From: Thermoclostridium stercorarium subsp. stercorarium DSM 8532
GTDB lineage: Bacteria > Bacillota > Clostridia > DSM-8532
Direction of reading: 5' to 3'
Length of the DNA: 64,000 nt
Assembly (NCBI RefSeq): GCF_000331995.1
Contig: NC_020134.1
Location: 248,001 to 312,000, forward strand
Shown here: positions 35,353 to 43,320 of the stretch, piece by piece
Numbering within the stretch: the stretch's first letter is position 1
Layout of the letters: each line of letters begins with the position of its first letter
Program-made: the position numbers and the translations under genes
The notes under the pieces: generated by a model
Told to the model about the DNA's origin: nothing
The model's input: only the letters and a program-made list of their open reading frames with translations
Databases searched by the model: none

Positions 35353-35353
35353 T

Positions 35354-35382
35354 AAAAAGCCCGGTTCAACCCCGGGCTTTTT
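35354..35382 (+). terminator. Intrinsic terminator after rqcP
   Basis: AAAAAGCCCGG (35354-35364) and CCGGGCTTTTT (35372-35382) form a perfect 11-bp stem with 7-nt loop and T-run. It ends the DUF6062-mazG-rqcP operon and separates it from yabP, unlike a continuous string. Confidence 0.9.
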
Positions 35383-35420
35383 CATAACTTTTCCGGCTGT
35401 CATGTCCGTTCAGCTAATAT

Positions 35421-35455
35421 AAAATAAAATACCTGTCTGCACGGTATTTTATTTT
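35421..35455 (+). terminator. AT-rich hairpin upstream of yabP
   Basis: A perfect 13-bp stem (AAAATAAAATACC, 35421-35433, against 35443-35455) with a 9-nt loop is followed by TTG. It comes 39 bp after the rqcP terminator. It may be a second, backup terminator or a structural element near the yabP promoter region; CATACTGT at 35472-35479 resembles a sigma-E -10 box but its -35 is poor. Confidence 0.45.
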
Positions 35456-35556
35456 TGTCTGTCCGGACTGGCATACTGTGTATTTCAGTTTCATATAATT
35501 TCAATGCATGGACTTGCGAGATGCGGGGAAATAGAACGTTAACGGTGGTGAGCTCA

Positions 35557-35847
35557 ATGGCTGAAGAAAAAAAGTCATTGGAACGGGAACATCAGAATAT
35601 TATTCTTAAGGACAGGAAAAAACTGCTGATTACTGGTGTACATAATGTTGAAAGCTTCAATGAGGAAAGCATTGTGGTTGATACCCAACTCGGGCTTGTT
35701 ATTATCCGGGGACTTGATATGCATATAAACAAGCTGGATGTGGAAAGCGCCACGCTGGACGTTGAAGGTGAAATAGGGCTTATTGAGTATCTGGACGGCA
35801 CCGTACCGCAGCGAAAGGGTGGATTTTTATCAGGTCTTTTTAAGTAG
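35557..35847 (+). CDS. yabP: Sporulation protein YabP
   Basis: Small protein of the YabP/YqfC family, 96 residues, beta-rich, without membrane segment. The pattern HQNIILKDRKKLLITGVHNVESFNEESIVVDTQLGLVIIRG is typical. In B. subtilis yabP is transcribed under sigma-E in the mother cell. ATG 35557 has GGTGGTGAG upstream; longer in-frame readings cross the hairpin region. It is followed after 12 nt by yabQ, and the pair appears co-transcribed. This gene supports an endospore-forming host. Confidence 0.9.
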   Translation: MAEEKKSLEREHQNIILKDRKKLLITGVHNVESFNEESIVVDTQLGLVIIRGLDMHINKLDVESATLDVEGEIGLIEYLDGTVPQRKGGFLSGLFK

Positions 35848-35859
35848 GTTTGGTAAAAT

Positions 35860-36324
35860 ATGCTGAGGGAAATAAACGTTTTTCTGAGTGCGTTGATTAC
35901 AGGCATCACCACCGGCTTTATATATGATCTTTTGAGGATGAAAAGAAAAGCGCTGAAAACCCGTGCCTTCATAGTCGGTGTGGAAGACGTATTGTTCTGG
36001 ATTTTTACCGCAATACTGGTTTTTATAACAGCATATATAAGTAATCAGGGCGAAATAAGGTTATATTTTTTTATGGCAATGGCTCTCGGCATAAGCTTGT
36101 ATTTCTGGCTTTTCTCAAGTTTGATTACTCAGTTTACGGTATTTACGGTCAAACTTGTTCTGTGGCCTTTTGCAAAACTGGTTGCTTTGCTGAAACCGCC
36201 GGTGAAACGGCTGAAGATGCTTTTTTCAAAGGTTTCGCAAAAGGCCGGCAGAAAAATGAAGGACTGCCGTTTCGTGGTCCGGCGCAGGTTCAGGTCGTTA
36301 AGAAATATAGTACGGAAAATTTAA
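35860..36324 (+). CDS. yabQ: Spore cortex protein YabQ
   Basis: Integral membrane protein needed for spore cortex formation in B. subtilis, 154 residues. Three to four hydrophobic segments lie in the first 110 residues, followed by a basic cytoplasmic tail rich in Lys and Arg. GITTGFIYDLLRMKRKALK near the start is typical of YabQ. It follows yabP closely. In B. subtilis divIC comes next, but here an oppositely oriented transporter gene lies between yabQ and divIC. Confidence 0.85.
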   Translation: MLREINVFLSALITGITTGFIYDLLRMKRKALKTRAFIVGVEDVLFWIFTAILVFITAYISNQGEIRLYFFMAMALGISLYFWLFSSLITQFTVFTVKLVLWPFAKLVALLKPPVKRLKMLFSKVSQKAGRKMKDCRFVVRRRFRSLRNIVRKI

Positions 36325-36335
36325 ATCAGAATATA

Positions 36336-37298
36336 CTATACCGGAAACATTTGAGTGGCAAAGTATATGACACCGGTCAGCGTTATCGCCGACAGAAGGG
36401 TGGCTACCATTACCACCTGGGATGCAAAATCAGGGTGATTTTTGAATTCCACACTGATTAATGCGGTATTGATGGCGGTCGGGCATCCTGAAGATATAAT
36501 TAAAACCTGTGCCATAATTCCCTTTATACCAAAAAGTAAGACAAGAATAAATGCAAAAACCGGGCCCATGATAAGCCGTGAAAATACCGAAAGATAAACA
36601 TCAGGATTTTTAAGATGAAACTTGGTCTGGGACAACTGAACGCCCATTGTTAAAAGCGCAACGGCGACAAGCCCGTTCCTGACATAGTTGAATGCCGGCC
36701 ACAGAGGAAACTGTGTCAGGTCATACGGCAAAAGCTTAAGCAGGAAAGCAGCGATGACAAAATACGGGGCCGGCAGTGTCAAGGCTTTTTTCAAAGCCAC
36801 TTTCACCCCTCCTGAAGCCTTGCTCGCATTAAATACACCAAGGTTGTTTGTCGACAGGTTTTGCACGATAAGGACAATAACCTGCACAGTAAGGGCAAAG
36901 TCCAGGTAAGGGGTTTCACCGTCGACAATGAATGGTTTGCTGGAATATATAAGTGTTATAAGCGGAACACCGAAATTACCCGAATTGTAAAACATTATCG
37001 AGTTTACAAAAGCATTCGTCATGCCTACATCAAAGCGGCGTAATTTGCCTATAACCGTTCCGTAAATCCAGTTGATTGCAAGGATAAGAATTACAACTCC
37101 CAATGCCTTCAGCATGTCAAGGGGTATTTTTGTTGTGTATATGTTTACGAATACAAATGCTGGCACGAAAAAGTACAGGTTTATTTTGGAAAGAGTGGAC
37201 ACATCAAGATGAAACTTTCTGTCGATTAAAATGCCCATGCATATCAGCGCAAATATCGGAATAATATTGTTTGTTAGAATAAATAAAAAAATCCGCAT
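36336..37298 (-). CDS. AEC-family transporter (auxin efflux carrier-like)
   Basis: Membrane permease, 320 residues with about ten hydrophobic segments in two five-helix halves. IFALICMGILIDRKFHLDVSTLSKINLYFFVPAFVF at the N-terminus and NSGNFGVPL in the middle are hallmarks of the AEC/bile-acid-arsenite-riboflavin superfamily. Bacterial members carry malate or other organic acids; the substrate here is unknown. GGCGGGGG precedes the ATG. It is a single gene inserted on the opposite strand between yabQ and divIC, with its own promoter at 37351-37380. Its end comes 11 bp after yabQ ends. Confidence 0.85.
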   Translation of the reverse strand: MRIFLFILTNNIIPIFALICMGILIDRKFHLDVSTLSKINLYFFVPAFVFVNIYTTKIPLDMLKALGVVILILAINWIYGTVIGKLRRFDVGMTNAFVNSIMFYNSGNFGVPLITLIYSSKPFIVDGETPYLDFALTVQVIVLIVQNLSTNNLGVFNASKASGGVKVALKKALTLPAPYFVIAAFLLKLLPYDLTQFPLWPAFNYVRNGLVAVALLTMGVQLSQTKFHLKNPDVYLSVFSRLIMGPVFAFILVLLFGIKGIMAQVLIISSGCPTAINTALISVEFKNHPDFASQVVMVATLLSAITLTGVIYFATQMFPV

Positions 37299-37350
37299 AA
37301 TTCCCCCGCCGTCTTTCTAAACCATGATGTAAAAAAACCGAGCTTATAAT

Positions 37351-37380
37351 ATTATAATTTATTATTTACGTAATACGCAA
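37351..37380 (-). promoter_or_regulatory. Promoter of the AEC transporter gene
   Basis: On the minus strand TTGCGT (37375-37380) and TATAAT (37351-37356) are 18 bp apart, 53 bp before the start codon. Confidence 0.45.
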
Positions 37381-37433
37381 GATGAATACACAAATACACC
37401 GGTTTCCGCCCATGAGTGTCAGGAAATGCTTTG

Positions 37434-37461
37434 TTGAACTTTTTCGGTATTATGGTACAAT
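37434..37461 (+). promoter_or_regulatory. Promoter of divIC
   Basis: TTGAAC (37434-37439) and TACAAT (37456-37461) are 16 bp apart, about 60 bp before the divIC ATG. divIC therefore seems to have its own promoter, independent of yabPQ. Confidence 0.5.
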
Positions 37462-37522
37462 ATAACTGTGGTATACCCGCAAAAAGCCTATTAATTTTTA
37501 CAAAGGAAACAGGGCTGGTAAT

Positions 37523-37804
37523 ATGCAAAAGAAAAGAAAAATAAGCATGATTTTACTGGTTTTAATGTCAGCTCTTTTGGTTTATTTTGTGATCACCTTT
37601 GTAAAGCAGCAGGAAGAAATGAACATGATTCAGAATGAAATGAAAACCCTTCAGTACAAAATAGAAAAGGAAAAGGAAACACAGGAAGAACTGCTGAAAC
37701 AGCAGGATATGATTGAGACAGACGAATTCATAGAAAAAATTGCAAGGGAAAAACTGGGAATGGTAAAAGAAGGTGAAAGGATTTACGTTGACATGGATCA
37801 ATAA
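37523..37804 (+). CDS. divIC: Cell division protein DivIC (FtsB-like)
   Basis: Single-pass division protein, 93 residues. A short basic N-terminus is followed by one membrane helix (ISMILLVLMSALLVYFVITF). A coiled coil then runs from about residue 28 to 65 (QQEEMNMIQNEMKTLQYKIE...), ending in the conserved EKIAREKLGMVKEGERIY. It would assemble with FtsL and DivIB at the septum. AAAGGAAACAGGG lies upstream. Bacillus order places it right after yabQ; here it is 1.2 kb away with its own promoter. Confidence 0.88.
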   Translation: MQKKRKISMILLVLMSALLVYFVITFVKQQEEMNMIQNEMKTLQYKIEKEKETQEELLKQQDMIETDEFIEKIAREKLGMVKEGERIYVDMDQ

Positions 37805-37957
37805 AGCAAGCCATGCGGTTAAACGCTGTTTTTTCCGGCCTGTCGGATTTCAAGGTGACGAGTCTGTAGGCCTTTCCTTTCAAAGCGGTGCCTTATAAGG
37901 CGGTCTTTTTATGATGTTTGTGAAAAACGGTAATCTGTCAAACGCTGTCTGATACCA

Positions 37958-37986
37958 TTGTTTAGTCCGCATAAATCCATTATAAT
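37958..37986 (+). promoter_or_regulatory. Promoter of the serine acetyltransferase-cysS pair
   Basis: TTGTTT (37958-37963) and TATAAT (37981-37986) have a 17-bp spacer. It lies about 110 bp before the acetyltransferase start. I looked for a T-box or other riboswitch between here and 39061 and saw none. The rest of 37805-38095 holds no gene; a GCCTTATAAGGC palindrome near 37890 followed by TTTTT may be a weak terminator for divIC. Confidence 0.6.
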
Positions 37987-38095
37987 TGAAAGAGCGTTGA
38001 ATAATGAATTTTTATGGTGCCGAAAAATGGGTATTATAAGAAATACAAGGCGTTATTATAATTAAATGATGACAGAAAATCCGGAGGAGATAGAC

Positions 38096-39019
38096 ATGGA
38101 ATTAAATGAGTGGCTTAATCACAAGCTTCCCGACATAGCAGATCAGCTGGAAGATTTTAACAAGAAATATTTCATAAACGAGAAAACGATTGGTTTTGCC
38201 GGAAAAGAACAGGTGTATCAGGTTTTAAGGAAGCTCCGTTCGGCGCTTTTCCCCGGTGTTTATGAAAAATACCCGATAGACGAGGCCGACGTAAATATTA
38301 TTATCGGGAACAATATACGGAGTGCGGCGTTGGAATTAAAAAGCCTTATAGAAAGATGCCTTATTAATGAATGCAATGATGAGGAAAAAGAGCACGGAAC
38401 CTGCAGGAAATGCATGGAAAGAGCCAACCGGATTACAATACATCTTCTTGAACAGCTTCCAAAAATAAGGGAGCTGCTGCATAAGGATATAGAAGCCGCG
38501 TACCGGGGTGATCCCGCGGCTAAAAGCAGGGAAGAAATACTTTTAAGCTATCCTTCGATAGAAGCGTTAAGCGTACACAGGATTGCCCATGTCCTTTATA
38601 AAGAGGGCGTACCGATAATTCCAAGGATAATGTCGGAGTATGCGCATAAAAGGACAGGGATTGACATACATCCAGGAGCCACCATCGGCGAATATTTTTT
38701 CATTGACCATGGCACAGGTGTGGTTATCGGAGAAACATGCGTAATAGGAAACAATGTAAAGATTTATCAGGGCGTAACCCTTGGCGCGAAAAGTTTTCCC
38801 GTTGATGAGAAGGGAAATCTGGTTAAGGGGATAAAAAGACATCCCAATATTGAAGACAATGTTGTTATATACGCCGGCGCCACTATACTGGGCGGTGATA
38901 CGGTAATAGGCCATGATTCAATTATCGGCGGAAATGTATGGCTCACACGTTCGGTTCCTCCGTACAGCAGGGTACATAACGCCCAGCCGTCGCCAATAAT
39001 CAAAAACGGAAATTATTAA
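38096..39019 (+). CDS. epsC: Serine O-acetyltransferase, EpsC type
   Basis: Makes O-acetylserine from serine and acetyl-CoA, the committing step of cysteine synthesis. The protein has 307 residues, longer than B. subtilis CysE, matching the EpsC-type form with a helical N-terminal domain. The C-terminal left-handed beta-helix shows hexapeptide repeats ([43 protein letters not shown], around residues 195-240). ATG 38096 has CCGGAGGAG upstream; ATG 38066 would add 10 residues. cysS follows after 41 nt, as in B. subtilis cysE-cysS, coupling cysteine supply with its loading onto tRNA. Confidence 0.92.
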   Translation: MELNEWLNHKLPDIADQLEDFNKKYFINEKTIGFAGKEQVYQVLRKLRSALFPGVYEKYPIDEADVNIIIGNNIRSAALELKSLIERCLINECNDEEKEHGTCRKCMERANRITIHLLEQLPKIRELLHKDIEAAYRGDPAAKSREEILLSYPSIEALSVHRIAHVLYKEGVPIIPRIMSEYAHKRTGIDIHPGATIGEYFFIDHGTGVVIGETCVIGNNVKIYQGVTLGAKSFPVDEKGNLVKGIKRHPNIEDNVVIYAGATILGGDTVIGHDSIIGGNVWLTRSVPPYSRVHNAQPSPIIKNGNY

Positions 39020-39060
39020 TTTTTAAGCAGCATGTTAAGTAAATAAGAGGAGAGGTTTTT

Positions 39061-40449
39061 ATGAAACTGTATAATACGCTGACGAAGAGAAAAGAAGAAT
39101 TTATTCCGCTGAAACCGGGCGAAGTGAAAATGTACAGCTGTGGCCCCACAGTTTATGATTATTTCCATATAGGCAATGCCCGCCCGTTTATAATATTTGA
39201 CGTATTGAGGCGTTTTCTTGAATACCGGGGATATAAAGTGATATTTGTCCAGAATTTTACCGATATAGATGACAAAATGATAAGGCGGGCGAATGAGGAA
39301 GGAAAAACCGTTGCCGAAATTGCGGAAAAATATATCAGGGAGTACTATGTGGATGCTCACGGGCTGGGGATAAAGGATCCCACTTATGCACCGCGGGCAA
39401 CCGAAAACATAGACGCGATCATTGACATGATAAAGACACTTGTTGATAAAGGCTACGCTTATGTGGTCGACGGGGATGTTTATTTCAAAACGTCAAAATT
39501 CGAGGAGTACGGCAAACTTTCAGGCCACAGGCTGGAAGACTTGGAACTGGGGGCCAGAATTGAGGTGGACGAAAGAAAAGAGAACGCGATGGATTTTGCC
39601 CTGTGGAAGGCCCAAAAACCGGGTGAGCCTGCGTGGGACAGTCCGTGGGGGAAGGGCAGACCGGGGTGGCATATTGAGTGTTCGGCAATGGCCAACCGTT
39701 ATCTCGGTGAAACTATCGATATACACAGCGGCGGTCAGGACCTGATTTTTCCGCACCATGAAAACGAAATAGCGCAAAGCGAAGCATGCAACGGAAAACC
39801 TTTTGCAAGGTACTGGCTGCATAACGGATTTATTAACATAAACAATGAAAAGATGTCAAAATCGCGGGGGAATTTCTTCACGGTAAGGGACATTGCAAAA
39901 CATTACGACTATGAAGTAATCCGTTTCTTTCTGCTTTCGGCACATTACAGAAGCCCGATAAATTTCAGTGATGCCCTGCTGGAGCAGGCTAAGAGCGCTT
40001 TGAACAGAATATATGAATGCCGCGACAATCTCAGATTTTTCCTGTCAAAAGCCGAAAAAGACACGTTTGAAGAGGATATTTACGGCAATCTTGACATTTA
40101 CCGCGATAGATTCATAGAAGCGATGGAAGATGATTTGAACACTGCGGATGCACTGGCGGCGATTTTTGAACTGGTTAGGGAAATAAACACAAGAATTACC
40201 GCCAATGCAGGGAAAAAGACCATCTCAAAAGCCCTTGATCTGCTTGACGAACTTACCGGTGTGCTGGGGATAATGAGAAAAGAATATGAGAACGATTTGG
40301 ACGAGAATATCAGGGCTTTGATTGAAGAACGCCAGAAGGCGCGGGCCGAAAGGAATTTCAAACGGGCTGACGAAATACGCGATCAGCTCAGAAAAATGGG
40401 AATTGAGCTTCAGGATACTCCGCAGGGAGTTAAAGTGGTAAGAAAGTAG
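39061..40449 (+). CDS. cysS: Cysteinyl-tRNA synthetase
   Basis: Class I aminoacyl-tRNA synthetase that charges tRNA-Cys, 462 residues, normal length. YFHIGNARP near residue 38 is the HIGH signature and KMSKSRGN near 265 the KMSKS loop. Zinc ligands fit Cys in [17 protein letters not shown] and the HHENE pair. The C-terminal DALR-type helical domain ends with [26 protein letters not shown] precedes the ATG. It ends the cysteine operon, with a terminator at 40464. Confidence 0.97.
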   Translation: MKLYNTLTKRKEEFIPLKPGEVKMYSCGPTVYDYFHIGNARPFIIFDVLRRFLEYRGYKVIFVQNFTDIDDKMIRRANEEGKTVAEIAEKYIREYYVDAHGLGIKDPTYAPRATENIDAIIDMIKTLVDKGYAYVVDGDVYFKTSKFEEYGKLSGHRLEDLELGARIEVDERKENAMDFALWKAQKPGEPAWDSPWGKGRPGWHIECSAMANRYLGETIDIHSGGQDLIFPHHENEIAQSEACNGKPFARYWLHNGFININNEKMSKSRGNFFTVRDIAKHYDYEVIRFFLLSAHYRSPINFSDALLEQAKSALNRIYECRDNLRFFLSKAEKDTFEEDIYGNLDIYRDRFIEAMEDDLNTADALAAIFELVREINTRITANAGKKTISKALDLLDELTGVLGIMRKEYENDLDENIRALIEERQKARAERNFKRADEIRDQLRKMGIELQDTPQGVKVVRK

Positions 40450-40463
40450 CTTTGGTAACAAAA

Positions 40464-40500
40464 AAAAGGTGCTGTGGCTTTAATTCGCCCAGCACCTTTT
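40464..40500. terminator. Bidirectional terminator between cysS and a chemoreceptor gene
   Basis: AAAAGGTGCTG (40464-40474) pairs with CAGCACCTTTT (40490-40500), a perfect 11-bp stem with A- and T-runs outside, placed between two convergent genes. Confidence 0.88.
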
Positions 40501-40505
40501 ACATA

Positions 40506-41762
40506 TCACCGGATTTTATATCTCTTCAGCCTTTCGTCAAGATCAAATACGAGCCGTTCAAGATTCTTCGAGGTTTCAAGCAGTTCGTCAAAGGCTTTCA
40601 TCTGGGAATCGGTAGTGGCCGACATTTCCTCGCTTGCCGCAGCCGTCTCCTGGGATACGGATGAAATATGTTCAATGGCCTGTATAACTTCGTCCTTGTC
40701 ATCCTGCATTTTGTTCACAGATTCGTTAACGCTTCTAAACTTGCCCACTATGGCATAGATGGCGTCGGCTATGTCTTTGAAAGCCTGCCTTGTTTGCTCA
40801 ACCGACAGTATTTGTTCTTCCGATGTTTTTCTTAAATCCTCGAGAACCTCAATGGCGACTTTGGTTTCTTCACCGATGCTTTCAACAAGGTTTGCAATTT
40901 CAAGGTTTGACTGCCTGCTCTGATCGGCAAGCTTCCTGACTTCATCGGCAACGACCGCAAACCCGAGCCCTGCTTCTCCGGCCCGCGCCGCTTCGATCGC
41001 CGCATTCAACGCAAGAAGGTTGGTCTGTTCGGTTATGTTTTCTATGGATTCGGTGAATGAAGTGATTTGCTGGACAATCCTGAGGAATTTTTCGAAAACC
41101 GAGAAAATCTTTTCTGTGGCTTCAAAATTCTTTTCGGATTTTTCCTTGAGTGACTGAACGGCTTTTACGCCGGCGGTGTTGACCTGGGTGATTTTATCGG
41201 TTTCAACTATTATTTCATTGGAACTGTTATAAACTGAATTTATCTGATCTGCCAGTTTTTCCACTGCAAGAACTCCGTTCTGAGCTTCTTCAGCCTGGCT
41301 TGACGCTCCTTTGGCTATTTCGTTGCTGGTCTGGGATATCAGCTGAACTGCTTCGGTGGCGTTTTTTGAAACGGTATTAACAGTATAGGATGCACTTCTG
41401 ATAGAAAGTGCCAGCTGAAAAAATCCGTCTATCAGGTTCCGGATATCGCTGAGTACCGTGTTTACTGTTGCCGCGACAGGACCGAGAATGCCGTAGTCTT
41501 TGGAGGTCAGCATGACTGAAAAATCCCCGTCTTTTACCTTATCCATTTCCGCGGCAAACCTGTCTGCAAGTTTTTTCAATTCAAGTTCAAAGGCCAACCT
41601 TACAAAAATGGCTTCAACCAAAGCAAACAGGCCGACTACGATAAATATCAGAATTTCTTTGGTTTTGATGCTGAAAAAAATTCCGATACCAAAACCAATT
41701 ACCGTGGCAGCTATTATTGCCACCTGGTTCATACCGATTTTATTCTCCCTGCCGTTTTCCAT
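40506..41762 (-). CDS. Methyl-accepting chemotaxis protein without extracellular sensor domain
   Basis: Chemoreceptor signalling protein, 418 residues. Two close hydrophobic segments (about 11-30 and 35-55) have almost no loop between them. A HAMP-like linker follows and then a long coiled-coil methyl-accepting domain. The hairpin tip ([40 protein letters not shown], about residues 235-275) binds CheA/CheW. There is no periplasmic ligand domain, so it must sense from inside or within the membrane, or through a partner. GGGAGG precedes the ATG. No chemotaxis genes are adjacent. Confidence 0.9.
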   Translation of the reverse strand: MENGRENKIGMNQVAIIAATVIGFGIGIFFSIKTKEILIFIVVGLFALVEAIFVRLAFELELKKLADRFAAEMDKVKDGDFSVMLTSKDYGILGPVAATVNTVLSDIRNLIDGFFQLALSIRSASYTVNTVSKNATEAVQLISQTSNEIAKGASSQAEEAQNGVLAVEKLADQINSVYNSSNEIIVETDKITQVNTAGVKAVQSLKEKSEKNFEATEKIFSVFEKFLRIVQQITSFTESIENITEQTNLLALNAAIEAARAGEAGLGFAVVADEVRKLADQSRQSNLEIANLVESIGEETKVAIEVLEDLRKTSEEQILSVEQTRQAFKDIADAIYAIVGKFRSVNESVNKMQDDKDEVIQAIEHISSVSQETAAASEEMSATTDSQMKAFDELLETSKNLERLVFDLDERLKRYKIR

Positions 41763-41855
41763 ATGTATCCTCCCACAGTTATCATTTCTAATAATATTTT
41801 CGGCAGAAGAGTCCTGTAAAATAACAGGGGAAAGTGGCAGAAGGGCAAAAAAGAG

Positions 41856-43118
41856 TTACGATTTTTCAATGTCTTCAATTGTTATATTTCTTGTATGGAC
41901 GGTATGGGCCCATTCCTTTTTTCCGGAATCCTTAATTCCCGCGATTGTTACAGGCAGCCATGTAAGGCAGTAAAACGGATATGCGAGAAAGCCAATAAGA
42001 ATTTTGTAATCCCATTTTTTTTCATGCATGACCACAAGAGGCCCGAATAATATCTGAATTAAAACAATCAGGGACCAGAACCATGCCGGAAAGGAATAAC
42101 CTACTATGTAGAACGGTAAGGACGGGAACACCGTTTTTGACCACGTTATTAATACCGCCAGCCCGAAGCAGATAAAATGGATTGGCTGGAGGAGGTATAT
42201 ACTGCCGTCCAGAGCAGCCAGGCTTCCTTCGGTAAAGGTTTTTTTTAAAAGCTTCAGCAGATACCTTTTGGCACAGTCGGTATGCCCCTGCATCCATCGC
42301 TTCCTCTGTTTCCATGACTGAAAAAATGTCAGGGGTTTTTCATCATAAACCACTGCCTTATTGCAGAATGCCACTTTTTTGTTGTTCATAATAAGTTTCA
42401 TTGTAAATTCCAGGTCTTCGGTAAGACAGGTGACGCCCCAACCTATTTCCTTAAGGACCGATGTACGGATGCAAAAGCCTGTACCGCACAAGCCGCAGGA
42501 CAGGCCCAGATTATGCCTTGTCTGCTGGAATATTCTGTTTGAAAGCCAGAAGGCAATGGAATAGGAAAGGGAAATCCAGGAATCAAACGGATTTTTGCTG
42601 TCGATATATCCCTGGATTACTTCGTGCCCGGCATTCAGCATTTTGTTCATTTCATTCAGGTAATTGCGGGATACCACGTTATCGGCGTCAAAAACGCAGA
42701 CGGCGTCATACTGCCTGTTTAACGAAAACAGTCTTGCAAAAGCCCATTCCAGGGCAAAGCCCTTGCCTTTTTCGGTATGGTTTGTGCGCACAAGTACCAT
42801 TGCCCCGGCTTTTTTTGCCTCATGTTCGGTATTATCCGTGCAATTGTCGCAAATTACGAAAATGTCAAATAATTCTTTTGGGTACTGCTGCCTGTTAAGG
42901 CTTTTCACAATGCTTCCTATAACTTTTTCCTCGTTATGGGCCGGAATAACCAAAGCAAACCGGTGATAGCGGAAGTCCCCGTTTTTCCCCGTGTTCTCTT
43001 CAGGGAAAGGCAGCCATCCGGCAATTGTTATAACCAGGTAATATGTGCTTAATAAAAACACAATAAGCTGAATAACAAATGAAAAGGAAAACAAAAATAA
43101 ATGGATGTAGATACCCAT
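41856..43118 (-). CDS. Membrane glycosyltransferase, family 2 (processive type)
   Basis: Polysaccharide synthase-like enzyme, 420 residues. One N-terminal membrane helix (8-32) is followed by a cytoplasmic GT2 domain with FALVIPAHNEEKVIGSIV, CDNCTDNT, FDADN (metal-binding DxD) and the acceptor-site QRKRW motif near residue 270. Three hydrophobic segments come at the C-terminus. The QxxRW motif is seen in cellulose, hyaluronan and poly-N-acetylglucosamine synthases. ACGGAGG precedes the start. A palindrome at 43139 lies 21 bp before the gene. It diverges from GH127 and stands alone, so the product cannot be named. Confidence 0.85.
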   Translation of the reverse strand: MGIYIHLFLFSFSFVIQLIVFLLSTYYLVITIAGWLPFPEENTGKNGDFRYHRFALVIPAHNEEKVIGSIVKSLNRQQYPKELFDIFVICDNCTDNTEHEAKKAGAMVLVRTNHTEKGKGFALEWAFARLFSLNRQYDAVCVFDADNVVSRNYLNEMNKMLNAGHEVIQGYIDSKNPFDSWISLSYSIAFWLSNRIFQQTRHNLGLSCGLCGTGFCIRTSVLKEIGWGVTCLTEDLEFTMKLIMNNKKVAFCNKAVVYDEKPLTFFQSWKQRKRWMQGHTDCAKRYLLKLLKKTFTEGSLAALDGSIYLLQPIHFICFGLAVLITWSKTVFPSLPFYIVGYSFPAWFWSLIVLIQILFGPLVVMHEKKWDYKILIGFLAYPFYCLTWLPVTIAGIKDSGKKEWAHTVHTRNITIEDIEKS

Positions 43119-43138
43119 ATTTCCTCCGTAAGTTTTTT

Positions 43139-43156
43139 ATATGTCTACAGACATAT
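43139..43156. promoter_or_regulatory. Palindromic site between divergent GT2 and GH127 genes
   Basis: ATATGTCTACAGACATAT is a perfect inverted repeat of 8-bp arms around AC. It lies 21 bp upstream of the glycosyltransferase start and about 165 bp upstream of GH127. It could be an operator or an RNA hairpin in the GT2 leader. No regulator gene adjoins it. Confidence 0.45.
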
Positions 43157-43320
43157 TTTCTACATAAGCATCAAAATTATGATTGGTAAAACAAAGGTAA
43201 AAATCGTAAATGGAATAAAGCAAAAATATTAGCCCGACCGACGGAAAGGGCCGAACCGGGTCAATATGAGGGAGAAATTGCCCGATAAAATTTCTGATAA
43301 AAGCGTGCGAGAGGTGTAAC

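Noticed and set aside
35455-35556. N-terminal extension of yabP
   Set aside because: The extra 34 codons overlap an AT-rich hairpin tail and have no family match; GGTGGTGAG supports the start at 35557.
37805-39060. Possible T-box riboswitch upstream of epsC or cysS
   Set aside because: No T-box core sequence was visible; only a plain promoter at 37958.
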